Source: Lingula anatina | Lineage: Eukaryota > Brachiopoda > Lingulata > Lingulida > Lingulidae | Reading direction: 5' to 3' | Assembly: GCF_001039355.2 (NCBI RefSeq) | Contig: NW_019776157.1 | Location: 308,359 to 359,788, forward strand | Length of the DNA: 51,430 nt | Part shown: positions 34,105 to 49,122 of the stretch, one piece after another | How positions within the stretch are numbered: the stretch's first letter is position 1 | Layout of the letters: every line of letters begins with the position of its first letter | Notes under the pieces: generated by a model | What the model was told of the DNA's origin: nothing | Databases searched by the model: none | Seen by the model: only the letters and a program-made list of their open reading frames with translations | Translations under genes and position numbers: made by a program

Positions 34105-35042
34105 TTTGATTTTCGTCCAACCCCAATTCCTTTTTTCTCGGTGATCTTATGGAATTTTCAGGTTTATGTTAAACGGCAGAAAGATCTAATTGAAGAAAAT
34201 CCACTAAATTTAGTAAACTAATGTGAAAGTGCAGACGACCTTGCTTTTAAAATACGTGCTTATTTATAGTAAGTGCGCATGCGTCAAGATAAACCTTTAG
34301 TAATTTCGGTGAAAGGATTTATATCTTACTTCAGACACAATAACGTAGTAAAAAAACTAAACTATATACTTATATCATCTGGCAAATTAATACAGGCTAT
34401 AATACAGACTGAATGTATATTTTTGGCTTGTCTTGGATCAACCTCGTTGCTGTTTACAGTAGCAACAACATGGCGGTCATATGTCGGTCTCTTTGGTTGG
34501 GGTAAGTTATCTTTGGAATTTGACAATCAAAGGAGATTTAGATAATAATAATGTGTAGGTGTATTTCACCAAATTTACTTGTTTAACGGTTTTATCAAAC
34601 GCTTTACTAATTTCCCTGCCGAACAGTATAGAATCGCGGCAGTATATCTCTGACACAAAAAAAGAGTCAAGCCTTCAAGACAAGAGTGTTTTGCCTGTTT
34701 TGTTTTTAATAATCACATGTCATTGGATTTGCTTCAGTTTAAAATACCATCGAATGCGAATGACAAAGTGCAGCCTTAACCTGCGGCAAACTTAAACAGT
34801 GCCAACAATGAATGACAAGGAAATGGTGTAGCCTTTGTGCATTGTTTTTATTTTAGTATCTGAAGTGATTAAATATATATTTTTTATATAACGTTATATA
34901 TTACATTACACTTACAGGTTAGGCCACTGATGAGGCTGATTTTGTGACGTTAACATGACTCTGATTGACTTGAACTGGTGCATTCACTGATTCGTTCTCC
35001 TGAAGCAACAGGTTACTGGTACTGTACTTGCAAAGAGACACC
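34105..35042. promoter_or_regulatory. Divergent promoter between the Cys-rich gene and the EF-hand gene
   Basis: CAACATGGCGGTC at about 34466-34478 matches the YY1-like motif found at many animal start sites. A plausible 5'UTR exon ends at 34501 (GTAAGT donor at 34502), and an acceptor CTTACAG lies at 34917, upstream of the ATG at 35043. If so, the ATG at 34470 would open a short uORF running into the second exon and ending soon after. Confidence 0.45.
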
Positions 35043-38000
35043 ATGGGGACCAAGTGGAGAGAAGGAGTGGGGGCAGTACCCTCGGACCTGGGCTTCTGTC
35101 TTAATCGCCTCTTTGACCCTTTAAACTATGACCATACTACCGTGGAGGAATTTCTCAAAGGTTACAAAGAAAGGGACCTGAAAAAAGCAAAATTATACAA
35201 AATAGCATCAAATATGTTTGGTGTGCCACCTGGAGCTCGGAAAAGAAGAATTTTAGCTCCGCCTATGGAAAAGGCCCCAGTGGTCAACCGAAAAATTGAA
35301 TCTGCACCAGAACTCTCTCTGCCAGAGAAGACAAAAACTAAAGATAAAGGCACAAAAGATTCAGAGGAAGCAGAAATAGAATATGCCATGCCAGAGCTTG
35401 CCAAGTATAAAAAGTGGTTTAAAGAAAGAAAGGAATTTAGAATCACTTTAGAATCCATGGGTTTGAATGAAGAATGGCTGGTTAACAAACCTGACAAGAC
35501 TCCTTTAGAGTACAGGATGCTCCAGAGATTTATAGATGCTAGGACACCAAAGCCACCTTCTCCTGAGGTTTGTTAGAAACATGGGGATGGGATAAGAAAA
35601 TACCTACAATAAGTTTTCTTTTTGATACAGTTGTAACTTGATGTACAAACTTTTGATATTTTATGAAAAGAATTGAGAAGCTTTTTAATGCACTGTGAAG
35701 TTAATGCTAAAGGAAAGAAGAAGAAGACACACTTGCAGTAGGTGAGAGGATGTGTCAAAGTACCCTCCAGAGTAAAAAGTTAGTTTGAAAATTGGCAAGT
35801 GTTTTAATCTGGAACTATTTGATTCAAATTTGCAATGCAAAAATTTGTCAGCTCTTTCAATTCCATATTTCTCATAGTCTTTTACAAACTGGAATTTCTT
35901 TTCTTTATATACGTATATGTATTTTTTAAAATTTTTTTTCAGCCTGTGATAGAAGTAAATCTAGAGGGTGAATTGCCGGAAAATTTGCCCTTGGTCCACC
36001 GCCCTGCACCTCTGGCTATCAAAGCCATAGATGAGTTTTTACACAAGAAAAATATGAGACTCATTGACTTGTTCAGGAAAGTCGACAAAGATAAAAATTG
36101 GAAAATATCAACACAGGAATTTAGGAAGATTATAAAAGAGGTAGGTTTAGGAACTGTAATTCTGTATTGAATAATTTTAGATCTGTAGCTCTATGGGACC
36201 TATGCAGATGAAGTTAAAATACTTATTTATTTATTGATGCCCTGAATTAATTTTTTTTCCTTATGAATTGTTTCTTGATATAATATTGATTTGCTTAATT
36301 ATAATGTTAACCTAAATTACAAACTTTGTCATATTTTTTTTCATTTACGGATAACCCCACTTATTACCTTCACATGATAGTTAATCATGTGACATAATAC
36401 ATATCTTCTTAGTCTTGTGTTAGCTTTAAAGGTACATGCGAACCGAGCATCAGTGGAGTAGGATTCCCAGTAACACATGTAAACCACTTCTACTAGTTTC
36501 TTCTACGACTCTAATAAATTCGACATGCCAAGGGATGAACTGAGTAAATCACCCGATCAACCATAAAAGAGCTTTAGAATGCTCAATTCTTTAAACTTTT
36601 GGTTGTCAATTTAACCTACTTTCGTGACCTACTTTTCTGCCCCATTGACGTACAGCATAGAATGCTAGCAGAAAAATCTGTTCAAACATCACTTTCGGGT
36701 AAAATTAAACAATGCCTTTTGGTAATTCTCTTAGTTATACTACTTGAAACTATATGCTGGCATTTGGTTGGTTTTTATGACAAAAAATTGACTTTGTATG
36801 TATCTTTAAACATTGTTCCCATAATAGAAAAATATACACCAATTCTTCATTAAGTTTGTTCAATTTTTCCCCTGTCAGAACCACATCCCCATCTCTGATA
36901 TCCTGCTGGAGGACTTAATGCTGGCTCTGGACACTGACCTCAATGATGAGCTGGACTACAAGGAGCTGGCCATGGGGCTTGACCAGTACAAGATAGAGAG
37001 GAGAGAGTCACAGAAGAAGATGGGGAGCATAGGTCAGAACTAGAAATAATTGACATGCATATGATTGAGGCTTCTTGCTTAACTTTAGAGTTGCTAAGAT
37101 TTTGAGAAGATTTAAGATTTAAGAAGTTATTATATGTTGTCTTTATTTGAAGGTGTGTGAAATATACACATGTATTCAAAAGAAGATGAAAAGAATCTAT
37201 TATAACTTTTAAAAATATTGTTCAGTTCCTTCCTCACATTATACTGAACATGGTAATAATTTGATCATTTTCAGTACTAAAATTATTTTCTTTTTTTATC
37301 TTAAGTTATTTATATTACATATATTATATAATATATTTGACATAGAATGGAATAGTAAAATATCAAAATACTGTGCATTTCAGATAAAATTTCCACAATC
37401 AGCTCAACAACAGTAACCAAGTCCAAAGTGAGTGGGCCCAGGGGTGGGGCACCAGATGGAGCTCCAGAGAGCGTAAAGGGGGTTCAGATTGGGGGTTCTG
37501 AGGGTGGGAGGGGGATCCAGGGAGCTGGTGAAGGGAGTATTAAAGAAGCTGCTGAGAGCACACAGCCTGAGATTACCGTCAGCTCACACAAGACACCGCA
37601 GCCCCCATCACCACCTACTAAGACTGGTAAGTGGGAAAGAAGTTGTAATGAAAAAATTTTCAGATTTTCTGTACAATTAATTTGGGAAACAAATCCAAAT
37701 TCTTGTGATATGAATAAATATAATTAATTAATTACATAAATATAGAAATACAAATAGATAGATAATGGGAATGATTTATATTTAAATTCACAACATTTAC
37801 TAAATGCAATTCATGCAGTTTGAAATTGAGAGGGAAAGGGATGCTTTTTTAAAACTAGGACCCATCAGTGGGTCATAGCATAAAACAAGATGATGATATT
37901 GCCCTATCTGTTGTTTTACATTCAGTGATACTATGTATTAGTTTTAAGTGAAATTAAATAATTCCTTCAGGAACTGCTAGCAGCATGAGTAATCCCAGTG

Positions 38001-40827
38001 CTAGTGCCCGGCCCAAGTCAGAACTGAGCACCATCAGTCAGTCAAGATCTCCGTCCCCGACATCATCCCTGCACCTGGAGCCTCCAGAGGCGGACCTGCG
38101 GCCAGAGCAAATGATATTGTCCTCAGAGGAAGCCATGTTGGACCTCAGGAAGAGAGACAGGGAGGCGCTTGCCAGAATGATGGGGAAGAAGCTGGTAAGG
38201 AGGGCTTATAGTTATGCATTCTTTTACATAAGGTTCTAAATACATATCAGATATTGCTTACGAGAGAATATACTGTTAATGCTCATATATAAATTAATTT
38301 GGTGCAAGGGTGTAAAATGCACATGTCACTGTAGTAAGTGGCAACATATATGCATTACTTGCAGCTTTCTTGTATTATGGTTTTACTTGATAATATAAGC
38401 ATTCACTGTCAAGAAAACACTCTCCTTTTCAGCCTAAGACTCCCAGTTTCAAGCAGCACCGGCAGACTACAGGAAAGGCAGCCCTGATAAAGACTGGCAA
38501 TAAGGCCATAGACGACCACTGCCGCCCCTCCACCCTGGAGGGTGAGACTGCAGACATGGTGGACAGGTTCAGGCAACTCAAGGTGAAAGAGTACCATGAG
38601 ATTCTCAGGGTGTGTCAGAAGAACCATGTGCCACTGGCAGAAAGCTTATTAGAAAGGGGTAGGTGTGAAAGTTTTGAGATTTGCACAACATACAAATACT
38701 AGTAGCAGTATGCACAATCAGAATGAAGTGGAGGATTTTACAACTTCAAAACTTTGATTTTTAATTAAAATTGTTTCTAAATTCAAATAACAATATCCAC
38801 CTTTTTTCATTCAGTTCTCTTCCATCCACCTGACAAACCACATTCCCTCTTGAAAAAGAAAATCCGCCAGCCGGGTGTGGATCTGCTGGTTTCTTCCCAC
38901 TATGCAGACCCTCCCAAGAAACCAAAGACTCCCATGCAAATCAAGCACAAGGACAAGATGATACTGTCCAAGACAGGCCAGCTCCTGATAGACAGCAGAC
39001 ACATGTACCCACAGCATGAAAAGGTGGCGCCAGCGGGCCACAAGATCAACCTGTCCACAGGGAGGGCAGTGGTCAGGCGGAGAGTGGACTGCTGGATGTC
39101 ATTTGAGGAGTATGACAGGTTAACGAGGTGAGTTAGTTGATATTTTTTTTAGGACAATCTATGGTATTTCGTGATCAGGGCACTGGATAATGGCCAAAAG
39201 AGTTGCTGGCATCTGTTTTGTTATTTTGAAATATGACCAGGAGAGTTGTTAGTTGATGCTGCTCACGTGTAGCTGTGTAATGTCCCAAATTGCATTTCTG
39301 GTTTTGCTTGATGCTTCTTTTTCGCTCTTCATGGTCGCTGTCAGCGTCAGCAGTGGTAGTTTATTTGCTTCTTGATTCTTTCTGCCAGCATTCCTGTTGT
39401 AGTCTGGACATCAAATCCAGCACACCTCAAGTATTTTACTGTCTGCATTGGATACATCTGGGTACTAGAGGCTCGTTGGGAAATAAACCCAAGAAGTCAT
39501 CTACAAAAACTAAAGTCCTTCAGTCTAGCTTTATCCTCAAGCTAAGTCTACCTGGAGAACATTCTAATGGGACTGTCTCATTTTTATTTCACATTCCATA
39601 ATTTCGCATTCCACATCTTATTAGGATTGAACACACAAAAAAATGAGAGACTTTTTTCAGTTTAGTGCAACTGAAAGTAGTATTGATACATACAAACTTT
39701 TACAAGATTGATGTAAAGTTCTACAAGATGTTTAACTATTTAAAGCAACAAACACCAAGTAAAAAACGCGTCACCTTGTGTACCTTCTCAATACAAAGTA
39801 AACCAAATCACACAAATCAATGCAATGTAAATCCTCTTGGAAACACTACAATTTTTTTCTATGTAGTTAACAATGCACATACTCAGATACTTACAGCAGT
39901 GCCATCCTCTAAATTTACCAATGACTTGAAAATCAGCTTGAAAAACATGAAAAAAGACAAGTGCATTGGGTTATTTTTCCCTTCTTTTCTTCCCACTGTG
40001 CATTGCATGCTCACAAGACTGCTCTTTACCCATCTTTGAGTAGTGACCATTAAGAAATTCATCACTAAATAGAGGTCATCACAATTTGAATGCAAAATAA
40101 CAAAATATAGGTCTTTCCCAGAACTCACATTTCTAAGAAAACTACTGATGCAACTTCTTGGAATAAGCACTTACCCTGCAGCTCCAGTGGTGGTTTATTT
40201 ACAGTTCATTTTCCAACACTTAGGTACTGTTGGTAAAGGCATTGGGATCTCTTTGTGGGTGAAATATAGACAACAAACATTTTTACACTGTGGACAAAAT
40301 ATGATAACATTTTGCCCAGGCATCAGTAGTGAATATGCCTTCTGAACGGATTTCCCCTTTGTTTATGAATTCTACATTAAAGTTTCATTTCTTCTCATTT
40401 ACAGGCAGGTGCTTTTAAATTATATAAAGCAAATGGCAGTAAATATCTGTCCTTAAAATCTGTAACTATTGTTTTGAAGTATAATGCAAACCAGCCCAAA
40501 GAAGTATGAATTCATGCAATTAAATGTATAATACTTCCTATTTTCAGTAAATTTGCTGTGCGCTACAAGCAGCTCCATGGCAACATTGATGACAATGCCT
40601 TTTGGCCTGGTCATCTTCTGGACAAGATACGCCTCTGCATGCCACCTTACGACAACCCACAGCACGAGCCAGGGGCACGCAGCATGTTCAGAAACACAAC
40701 AACAGGTGAACTGCGTACTAATCATGGTTACGACAATGACTTGAACTTATGGCCAGTTAATGACAGTGGCTGCATTCAGATGGGCATGTACGACCCATAT
40801 AAAAATAAACCTTTGTGGAACGTATGA
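35043..40827 (+). CDS. EFCAB12-like: EF-hand calcium-binding protein, EFCAB12-like, 8 coding exons
   Basis: Exons: 35043-35567, 35943-36140, 36879-37032, 37384-37626, 37971-38194, 38433-38658, 38815-39127 and 40548-40827. All splice sites are GT-AG, phases match, and the sum of 2163 nt gives 720 aa. Two EF-hand loops are canonical: residues 223-234 (DKDKNWKISTQE) and 259-270 (DTDLNDELDYKE), with acidic or Asn ligands at positions 1, 3, 5 and 12. The region around residues 300-440 is Ser/Pro/Gly-rich and probably disordered; the N- and C-terminal parts are basic and helical. Gene structure and the EF-hand pair followed by a long C-terminal region resemble EFCAB12, a poorly studied protein. The EFCAB12 assignment is from memory of family layout and is less certain than the EF-hand call. 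ATTAAA lies shortly after the stop. Confidence 0.85.
36430..36805. mobile_element. TTAA-flanked MITE (piggyBac-like) in EFCAB12-like intron 2
   Basis: AGGTACATGCGAA at the left and TTTGTATGTATCT at the right form imperfect TIRs, each abutting TTAA (36426-36429 and 36806-36809). It is 376 bp and non-coding. Confidence 0.6.
39128..40547 (+). other. Intron 7 of the EFCAB12-like gene
   Basis: This 1.4-kb intron has a GTGAGT donor and a TTTTCAG acceptor. Several medium ORFs on both strands show no domain or splice support. I see nothing else definite. Confidence 0.6.
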
Positions 40828-40998
40828 ATGTGATACTTTCATTAAAATGCTAACTGTGGTGGCAGCATTGGAATGGCTAGTAACATGTTGTGGTAGGGTT
40901 CAATAGTGGAAGCTATCCAAAAAGTATCTGTCAGTAGTTATACTAAAATGTAAATTAAAACATTTGTCTCATTAAGTGTCTGGTACAAGCTTCATATA

Positions 40999-41051
<53 letters not shown>

Positions 41052-42393
41052 AACACAGTTTAATAGTCCAATATAAACTGCCCTTTGGCTCACGGGTCAA
41101 CTTTGAAATGGCCCGTCTTTGGGGCTTGTGTATTATTATATGGGCAACAATCATCATGACAAACTTGAAAGTGTAATTATAGATAATTATTGGTACTCTG
41201 ATATTTAAAGCACAACATCTGATGAGGATTTGTGTGACAAGAAGAAAGTTTATACAAATGTGAAACACAAAGAAAAATTTACAGATTATGCATACTCCAG
41301 TTATGCTGGGAAGTCTATTGGTGATTGTATCACTGAAAGTCATCATGCAATGCTATGTCTAACATGATATTGTTGTGTGCGGAGACCAATCACGTGATTA
41401 TAACACTTACTTGTAGTTAAATGCTGATATGATTATTGAATCTGTGAGGTCAATCAGGTACAAAAAAAGTGTCTAATGATATTTTTTTATTTGATGTATT
41501 TCAAGGTTACAACCATAATAGTATATATTATAATTGTTGCTTTTTAAAACAGGAGCAGGGCTCCATTGAAAACCACTGACAGTAGTTTATGAATGAAAGA
41601 AGTGCCTTCAGTATTATTTTTATAATAAATACGATAAATTATTGATATTAACATGTTGTCATGTGTTGTTGATATTTTTAATTGAGACTGAACTATGTGT
41701 CTTTATATTATTTTAATCCAAAAAGTATAAACCTAACAATCCGATGTGTGTAAATGGTTTATTCTAAAGATTATGAAAGTAAAAAATAATGCCAGGAAAA
41801 TATTTACAAATTCTGTATTTGTAATTTTGATTTCCTTACCATTCAACCTGAAACATTATTTTATCAATAGATTTATCTTTCTGTATCAAATTAATGAAAA
41901 CACTTTCAGCAAACAAGACAAAAATAATAAAAAGAATGAACTCGTTTTAACCAGTTTAAGCAATATAATTATCATATAACCCACATCATGACAAGGTATT
42001 TCATAGATCCAAAAATTTACTTCATGTGCATCCAGTTGAAAATCTATTTGATGCAGCACATTGACATATAGACTCTTTAACTGTACATGATAACAAATAT
42101 CATGTAACTAACATAAAAAGAGGCTATACCAATGTGTATCCTTTTGTCCATAACACAACTATCCAGCACACGGTTTACCTGTGCAAAAATTCAACTCAAA
42201 CCAAAAGAAGCATGCTTGCTGATATTGCACTTCAGATATTCCAAAGGCCAGGATGCCTTGGTACTTCAGTGTTCACCGCCATGCCAATGATGCAGAGATA
42301 TCAGCAATTATTACACAGTTCCTTGCAGCTTGCACCCATGGATAAAACTTTATTGTCCATATTAAGTCTAAGAGTGGTTACTGTTGATAACAT
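40828..42393. other. Convergent 3' ends of the EFCAB12-like gene and NAA10
   Basis: This tail-to-tail intergenic region holds a 44-base T run (see next) and AT-rich sequence. The minus strand carries AATAAA at about 42350-42355, a likely NAA10 polyadenylation signal about 40 bases after its stop codon. Confidence 0.55.
41003..41064 (-). mobile_element. Genomic poly(A) tract preceded by ATTAAA: 3' end of a retroposed sequence
   Basis: On the minus strand, ATTAAA (41064-41059) is followed 12 bases later by 44 uninterrupted A (41046-41003). This is the expected scar of a reverse-transcribed polyadenylated RNA. The body would lie at higher coordinates (about 41065-41560), but I recognise no parent gene in it. 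Confidence 0.5.
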
Positions 42394-45282
<2,889 letters not shown>

Positions 45283-45518
45283 GATTTTTGTTTCTCCGAT
45301 CACGCCGGGAGTCGATTGTAGGTACTCAGTTTCACGACATTAAGTGCGACATTAATTGAAACTATTTTACACGATATATGTAAAATGTATTCACTATTAA
45401 TGAAATAATTTAGTCTATTTATCATGTCATATAATGACACGTTGTCATTTTATTCGATAACTCTGCAGAATCAAATCAGTGACCTTTTCCTCGTTACCAC
45501 TTTACGGTAGTTACCAAA
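45283..45518. promoter_or_regulatory. Bidirectional promoter, NAA10 / BTB-ZF gene
   Basis: Only 236 bp separate the two head-to-head start codons. The sequence is locally richer in GC and CpG near 45296-45312 and 45480-45510 than its surroundings. AAAATGGCGG, a YY1-like motif, overlaps the BTB-ZF start codon. Shared control of both genes is inferred. Confidence 0.6.
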
Positions 45519-46209
45519 ATGGCGGAAGAAGCGGTGACTGAGGCAAGTCCCTAAAAAACCAACCTGTCTTCCTCAATGCATGTACTATTTGGTGGATCAC
45601 CTATGTGTGATTTTTTTATTTGGTTAAATTATGTTACTAGGCCATTTTTTGATTGTGTTGTCTGCAGTGAAAGGTGGAAATTTCCATTACTTACCAGAGC
45701 AAACAAGCGTGTGCTTCAGTTCAAGTTCAGCTTCGGGAAATATCTGATATTTTTGTGTGTAACGACTCACGTGAGAATTTTCGCCGACAAGTGACTGTTA
45801 TTAGGAAAACTATGCACCAAGTATTTTTTAACTAACTTTGCTGTAAACCTTACCTTTGAAATGCGATCTTTGGCGATGCGCTGTTTACGTTGTACAGCGG
45901 ATGTATCACTATCAGATCATTTAGGTCCCAACGTCCCAAGTATGAATTTTCCGAACTGTTGTATCTATAGGATGTATCTGTAGCGGAATTAATGGTTTTG
46001 ACAAAACTTGCACTGTGCTTAATTGGTACAGTGCAAGCAGCTGACTTGATTGACGATATACTGTAGAACTGCTTTTATTTCATTTACAATTGTATTTTAT
46101 GAACAAATTTATGAGTGTCATTCAGTCACAGGGAAAATTTTGCCAATTAAAAGTAATTTGATTTGGATGGAGCTGATAAGAAAGTCTTTTCAATAATTTT
46201 TTTCACTAT

Positions 46210-46252
<43 letters not shown>

Positions 46253-48452
46253 TAAGAAATTGGATAAATGTAGGTGGAATAAAATTTTGAGGAGGGCCCC
46301 AGATCTTTACCAATGTGTTGTGTATGTAACTATTAAGAAATTAATTGTAATTTTTTTAGGGAACTCCCATTCTTGTAGACTTACTAGTAATTACTTTGTT
46401 TATGCCTTTGTCTTGTTGGTAATATATTGATTCTAACATTGGCAATGATAAAAATTGTGCTTAAAATGTGACACTGACATAAAATTTCCACTACTTATTT
46501 TTTTACAGTTTGCCGAAATGGCTGTGGAAATGCAACCAGTTGGCATAATAAGTGCTACATCAGCATCAGTCACAGTGCCAGCACACTTTGTGGACCAGGT
46601 ACCTCTTTTTAATTTAGTCTCATATTCATCAAAGAATTATAACTTTTGTAAATTAATTCAAAGTTTTAATCAGTGCATGACAAATAGGGTTTTTTCCCTA
46701 ACAAATAATTATTACTGGGAATTTCTGTGCTTTATTACTTTAGATGTGGTGTATTTTTCTGTACATTTTATTCTTTTCGTGCCACAGGTGTCTACACTAG
46801 ATGTAAATCAACTAGCAGCCCAGGAACTGGCTCAGCTTGCTTCGACACCTATTGGCAATAATGTGAACCAGGTGGCCAGCCAGGTGCAGGTGGCAAGTGA
46901 AGTTACCTCTGAACAGGTAAACTTCCAAGGGGTTTACCAGTATGTTGTAGAAAAAATTCTTGTATTGCCTGTATATATTGCCTCTACTGTAACAGTTGGA
47001 CACTTATAACCATATCGACTTTTTCTTTACTTTGAAGTACATTTATTTTTTCAAATCAGTTTGGAGAATATTTAGAGATATCCTACAAATTTGGAAATAT
47101 GAGCATAGTGTGATATGTTGTTACTAGTACATTAGTAATTGCATGTTTATTAACAACAAAACAAACATGCACTAACTATCAAAAGGAATGTTACCTATGC
47201 ATACAATTAATGTATCTAATTTTATAGCTAAAATATTACTTTAAAGATAAATTGATAACACTGTTCTCTTGGAAAATAAATGACATCTGTTGTTTTCCAT
47301 TTTAAGCCACCTCCACAGCCGTCTCAGTCCGGAGGGTATCCCATCTATCTCTATCGCTTATCCGAACATGCAGCAACGCTGCTGAAGAGCCTAGACAACA
47401 TGCGCAATGATCCAGACTCATGCGATGCCAAAATCACGTGCAGAGATGGTCCACCTATGTTTTCACACCAGTATCTCCTGATTGCCTGCAGTCCGTATTT
47501 CAAACGGCGTTTTCGATCTGGTGGTGAAATCAACATAGATCTTCCAAGTCAACCAGTGAAGCGTATCTTAGATTTCATATACACCGGTGAGATTAGTATC
47601 AAATCTGAGGACGTGTTTCCCCTCCTTAAAGCTGCTGAGACATTGATGATTCAGAGCCTAATGGATATCTGTGTGGACTACATGAAAACTCACAACATTG
47701 GCCTTAAGCCTTCAGCAGATGGAGTGACACCTAATCTTGAAGAAGGTTGGAATTTAGACTTGTGCAAAGACGAGGGGAGTTCTGATAAGCCATTGACATT
47801 GAGACAGCAGGAGTCTGCTGAGGCAGAGGAGTACAGTGACGAAGAATATGAATATGACGCAGTCAGTGGTAAGAGGAAAAGACGAAGGTCAAGTAACCCA
47901 TACCCATGGGCATGCCCGCACTGTAAATTCCGCACACTTTCAAAGAAACGCCTGGAAGAACATGTTGCAAACCATTCAGCAGACTTTGCATACAAATGCG
48001 CTCTTTGTACTTTCACAGCTAAAAGCAATCAGAGTTTAGTGAAACACATCAGCAGTGGGCACACCACTGAGGAGTTGAAAAATCTCCCACAAAATGCTGA
48101 CTACAGTTGGATGTACCCTCCAGAGCAGCTAGATACCTCGAAAAAGGCTTCAATAAAGGCCAAGTCCACCAAGGCCCTGTTAGCCATGAACTCTGGGGTG
48201 GAGGAGGAGGAGCAGTTCGTTATCAGGATAGAGGCAGCACCCCCTGCTCCTGTCGAATCTCTCGACCACCCACAGCAGCAACAACAGGAGGGGGAGGGGG
48301 AAAACCAGGACCAGGAGACACTGAAACAGGCGCACATGCTGATGTCAGCAGGGCAGGGGGAGGGGGACAATGGACATGTTTTACTGGCCACAGAGAACTG
48401 TGACTCTGGAGCAAATGGGAATACGAGTCTAGAGGCCGTATCAGAAGGGTGA
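45519..48452 (+). CDS. BTB/POZ domain C2H2 zinc-finger protein, 4 exons
   Basis: Exons: 45519-45542, 46509-46598, 46788-46916 and 47307-48452, totalling 1389 nt and 462 aa. The first intron would use a GC donor (GAG|GCAAGT) with a TTTTACAG acceptor; an alternative start is the ATG at 46518 in exon 2. Residues about 104-210 form a BTB domain (CDAKITCRD, FSHQYLLIACSPYFKRRF, ILDFIYTGEI), a dimerisation module. KRKRRR at 270-275 is a likely nuclear signal. Two C2H2 fingers follow: C284/C287/H300/H304 and C312/C315/H328/H333. The tail is acidic with a Gln run. The family usually acts as DNA-binding transcriptional regulators recruiting corepressors or cullin-3. I cannot name a vertebrate orthologue. 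Confidence 0.88.
45543..46508 (+). other. Intron 1 of the BTB-ZF gene (GC-AG)
   Basis: The donor AG|GCAAGT is the classic strong context for GC-AG introns. The intron includes the (TTTA)n microsatellite at 46206-46252. No other element was recognised. Confidence 0.6.
46206..46252. repeat. (TTTA)n tetranucleotide microsatellite
   Basis: About 12 uninterrupted units lie in intron 1 of the BTB-ZF gene. Confidence 0.95.
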
Positions 48453-48790
48453 TATTGGATTTGAATAGGAGAATACGTAGAGGTCTATTGAAAGTATAGT
48501 GAGTGGGAAGCTTAACCTGATGTCAAAAAGGACATTAGGCAGTGGAGTATAAGATGGAGAAGACTGTGACATTATGAGAAGGATTAAAAAGAGGAACTTA
48601 TACAAGGGCAGCACAGGTCAGGAAGGGTAACATGTTGATAGTGGTGACCAGTGGGCTTTGTTGTGTCTCGCAACTGAGTTGCATGACAAATCATTTTTCC
48701 TTTTTTTTTCCTGACAAATCAAGCACATTTAAGTGGCAGCTGTCAAAAAGGTAACATTGGCCTACAGAATGAGGGTGCCATGGGGGATGG

Positions 48791-48990
48791 TCGATACTTG
48801 GACGATAGTGTGTCAGAAAAATATCAACTTTTTGGCACTTGGATGACACTGCATCGGAAAGTTGACAGAGGGGAGGCCCTTTGACATTTGGAGGATACTA
48901 TGTCATAATGTGAGTTGAGGGGTGACACTATGTGAAAGGTTGACAGAGTAGCCATATGTCAACATGTGACAAGTTACAGTGAGTTGACAT
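48791..48990. repeat. Diverged tandem repeat, ~45-bp unit, in the BTB-ZF 3'UTR
   Basis: Units begin near 48791, 48832 and 48881, with a partial unit at 48921. They share a (C/T)TTGGA(T/C/G)GA core, a CACT/TACT(A/G)TGTC segment and a GTTGACAG segment. Spacing varies from 40 to 50 bp and the copies are well diverged. Confidence 0.55.
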
Positions 48991-49084
48991 TGTATCAAGG
49001 TGACATAGGCTTTGTATTTGACAGTTGGGGTAAGAAAAAAAGAACACACTGTCAGAACGTGGCAGTGATAGAAGTAGAGATGAG

Positions 49085-49122
49085 TGTGTGTGTGTGTGTG
49101 TGTGTGTGTGGGGGGGGGGGGG
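49085..49122. repeat. (GT)n microsatellite followed by G run
   Basis: GTGTGT repeats pass directly into 14 G. Confidence 0.9.

Noticed and set aside
39290-40345. Cluster of 65-124 codon ORFs on both strands in EFCAB12-like intron 7
   Set aside because: No splice context in phase with the gene, no domain, and composition typical of intron.
40972-41346. 124-codon minus-strand ORF with a long Lys run
   Set aside because: The Lys run is the 44-base T tract read in reverse; the rest shows no family signature.
48101-48414. Overlapping ORFs antisense and out of frame within the BTB-ZF last exon
   Set aside because: They are shadows of a Gly/Glu/Gln-rich coding region with high GC.
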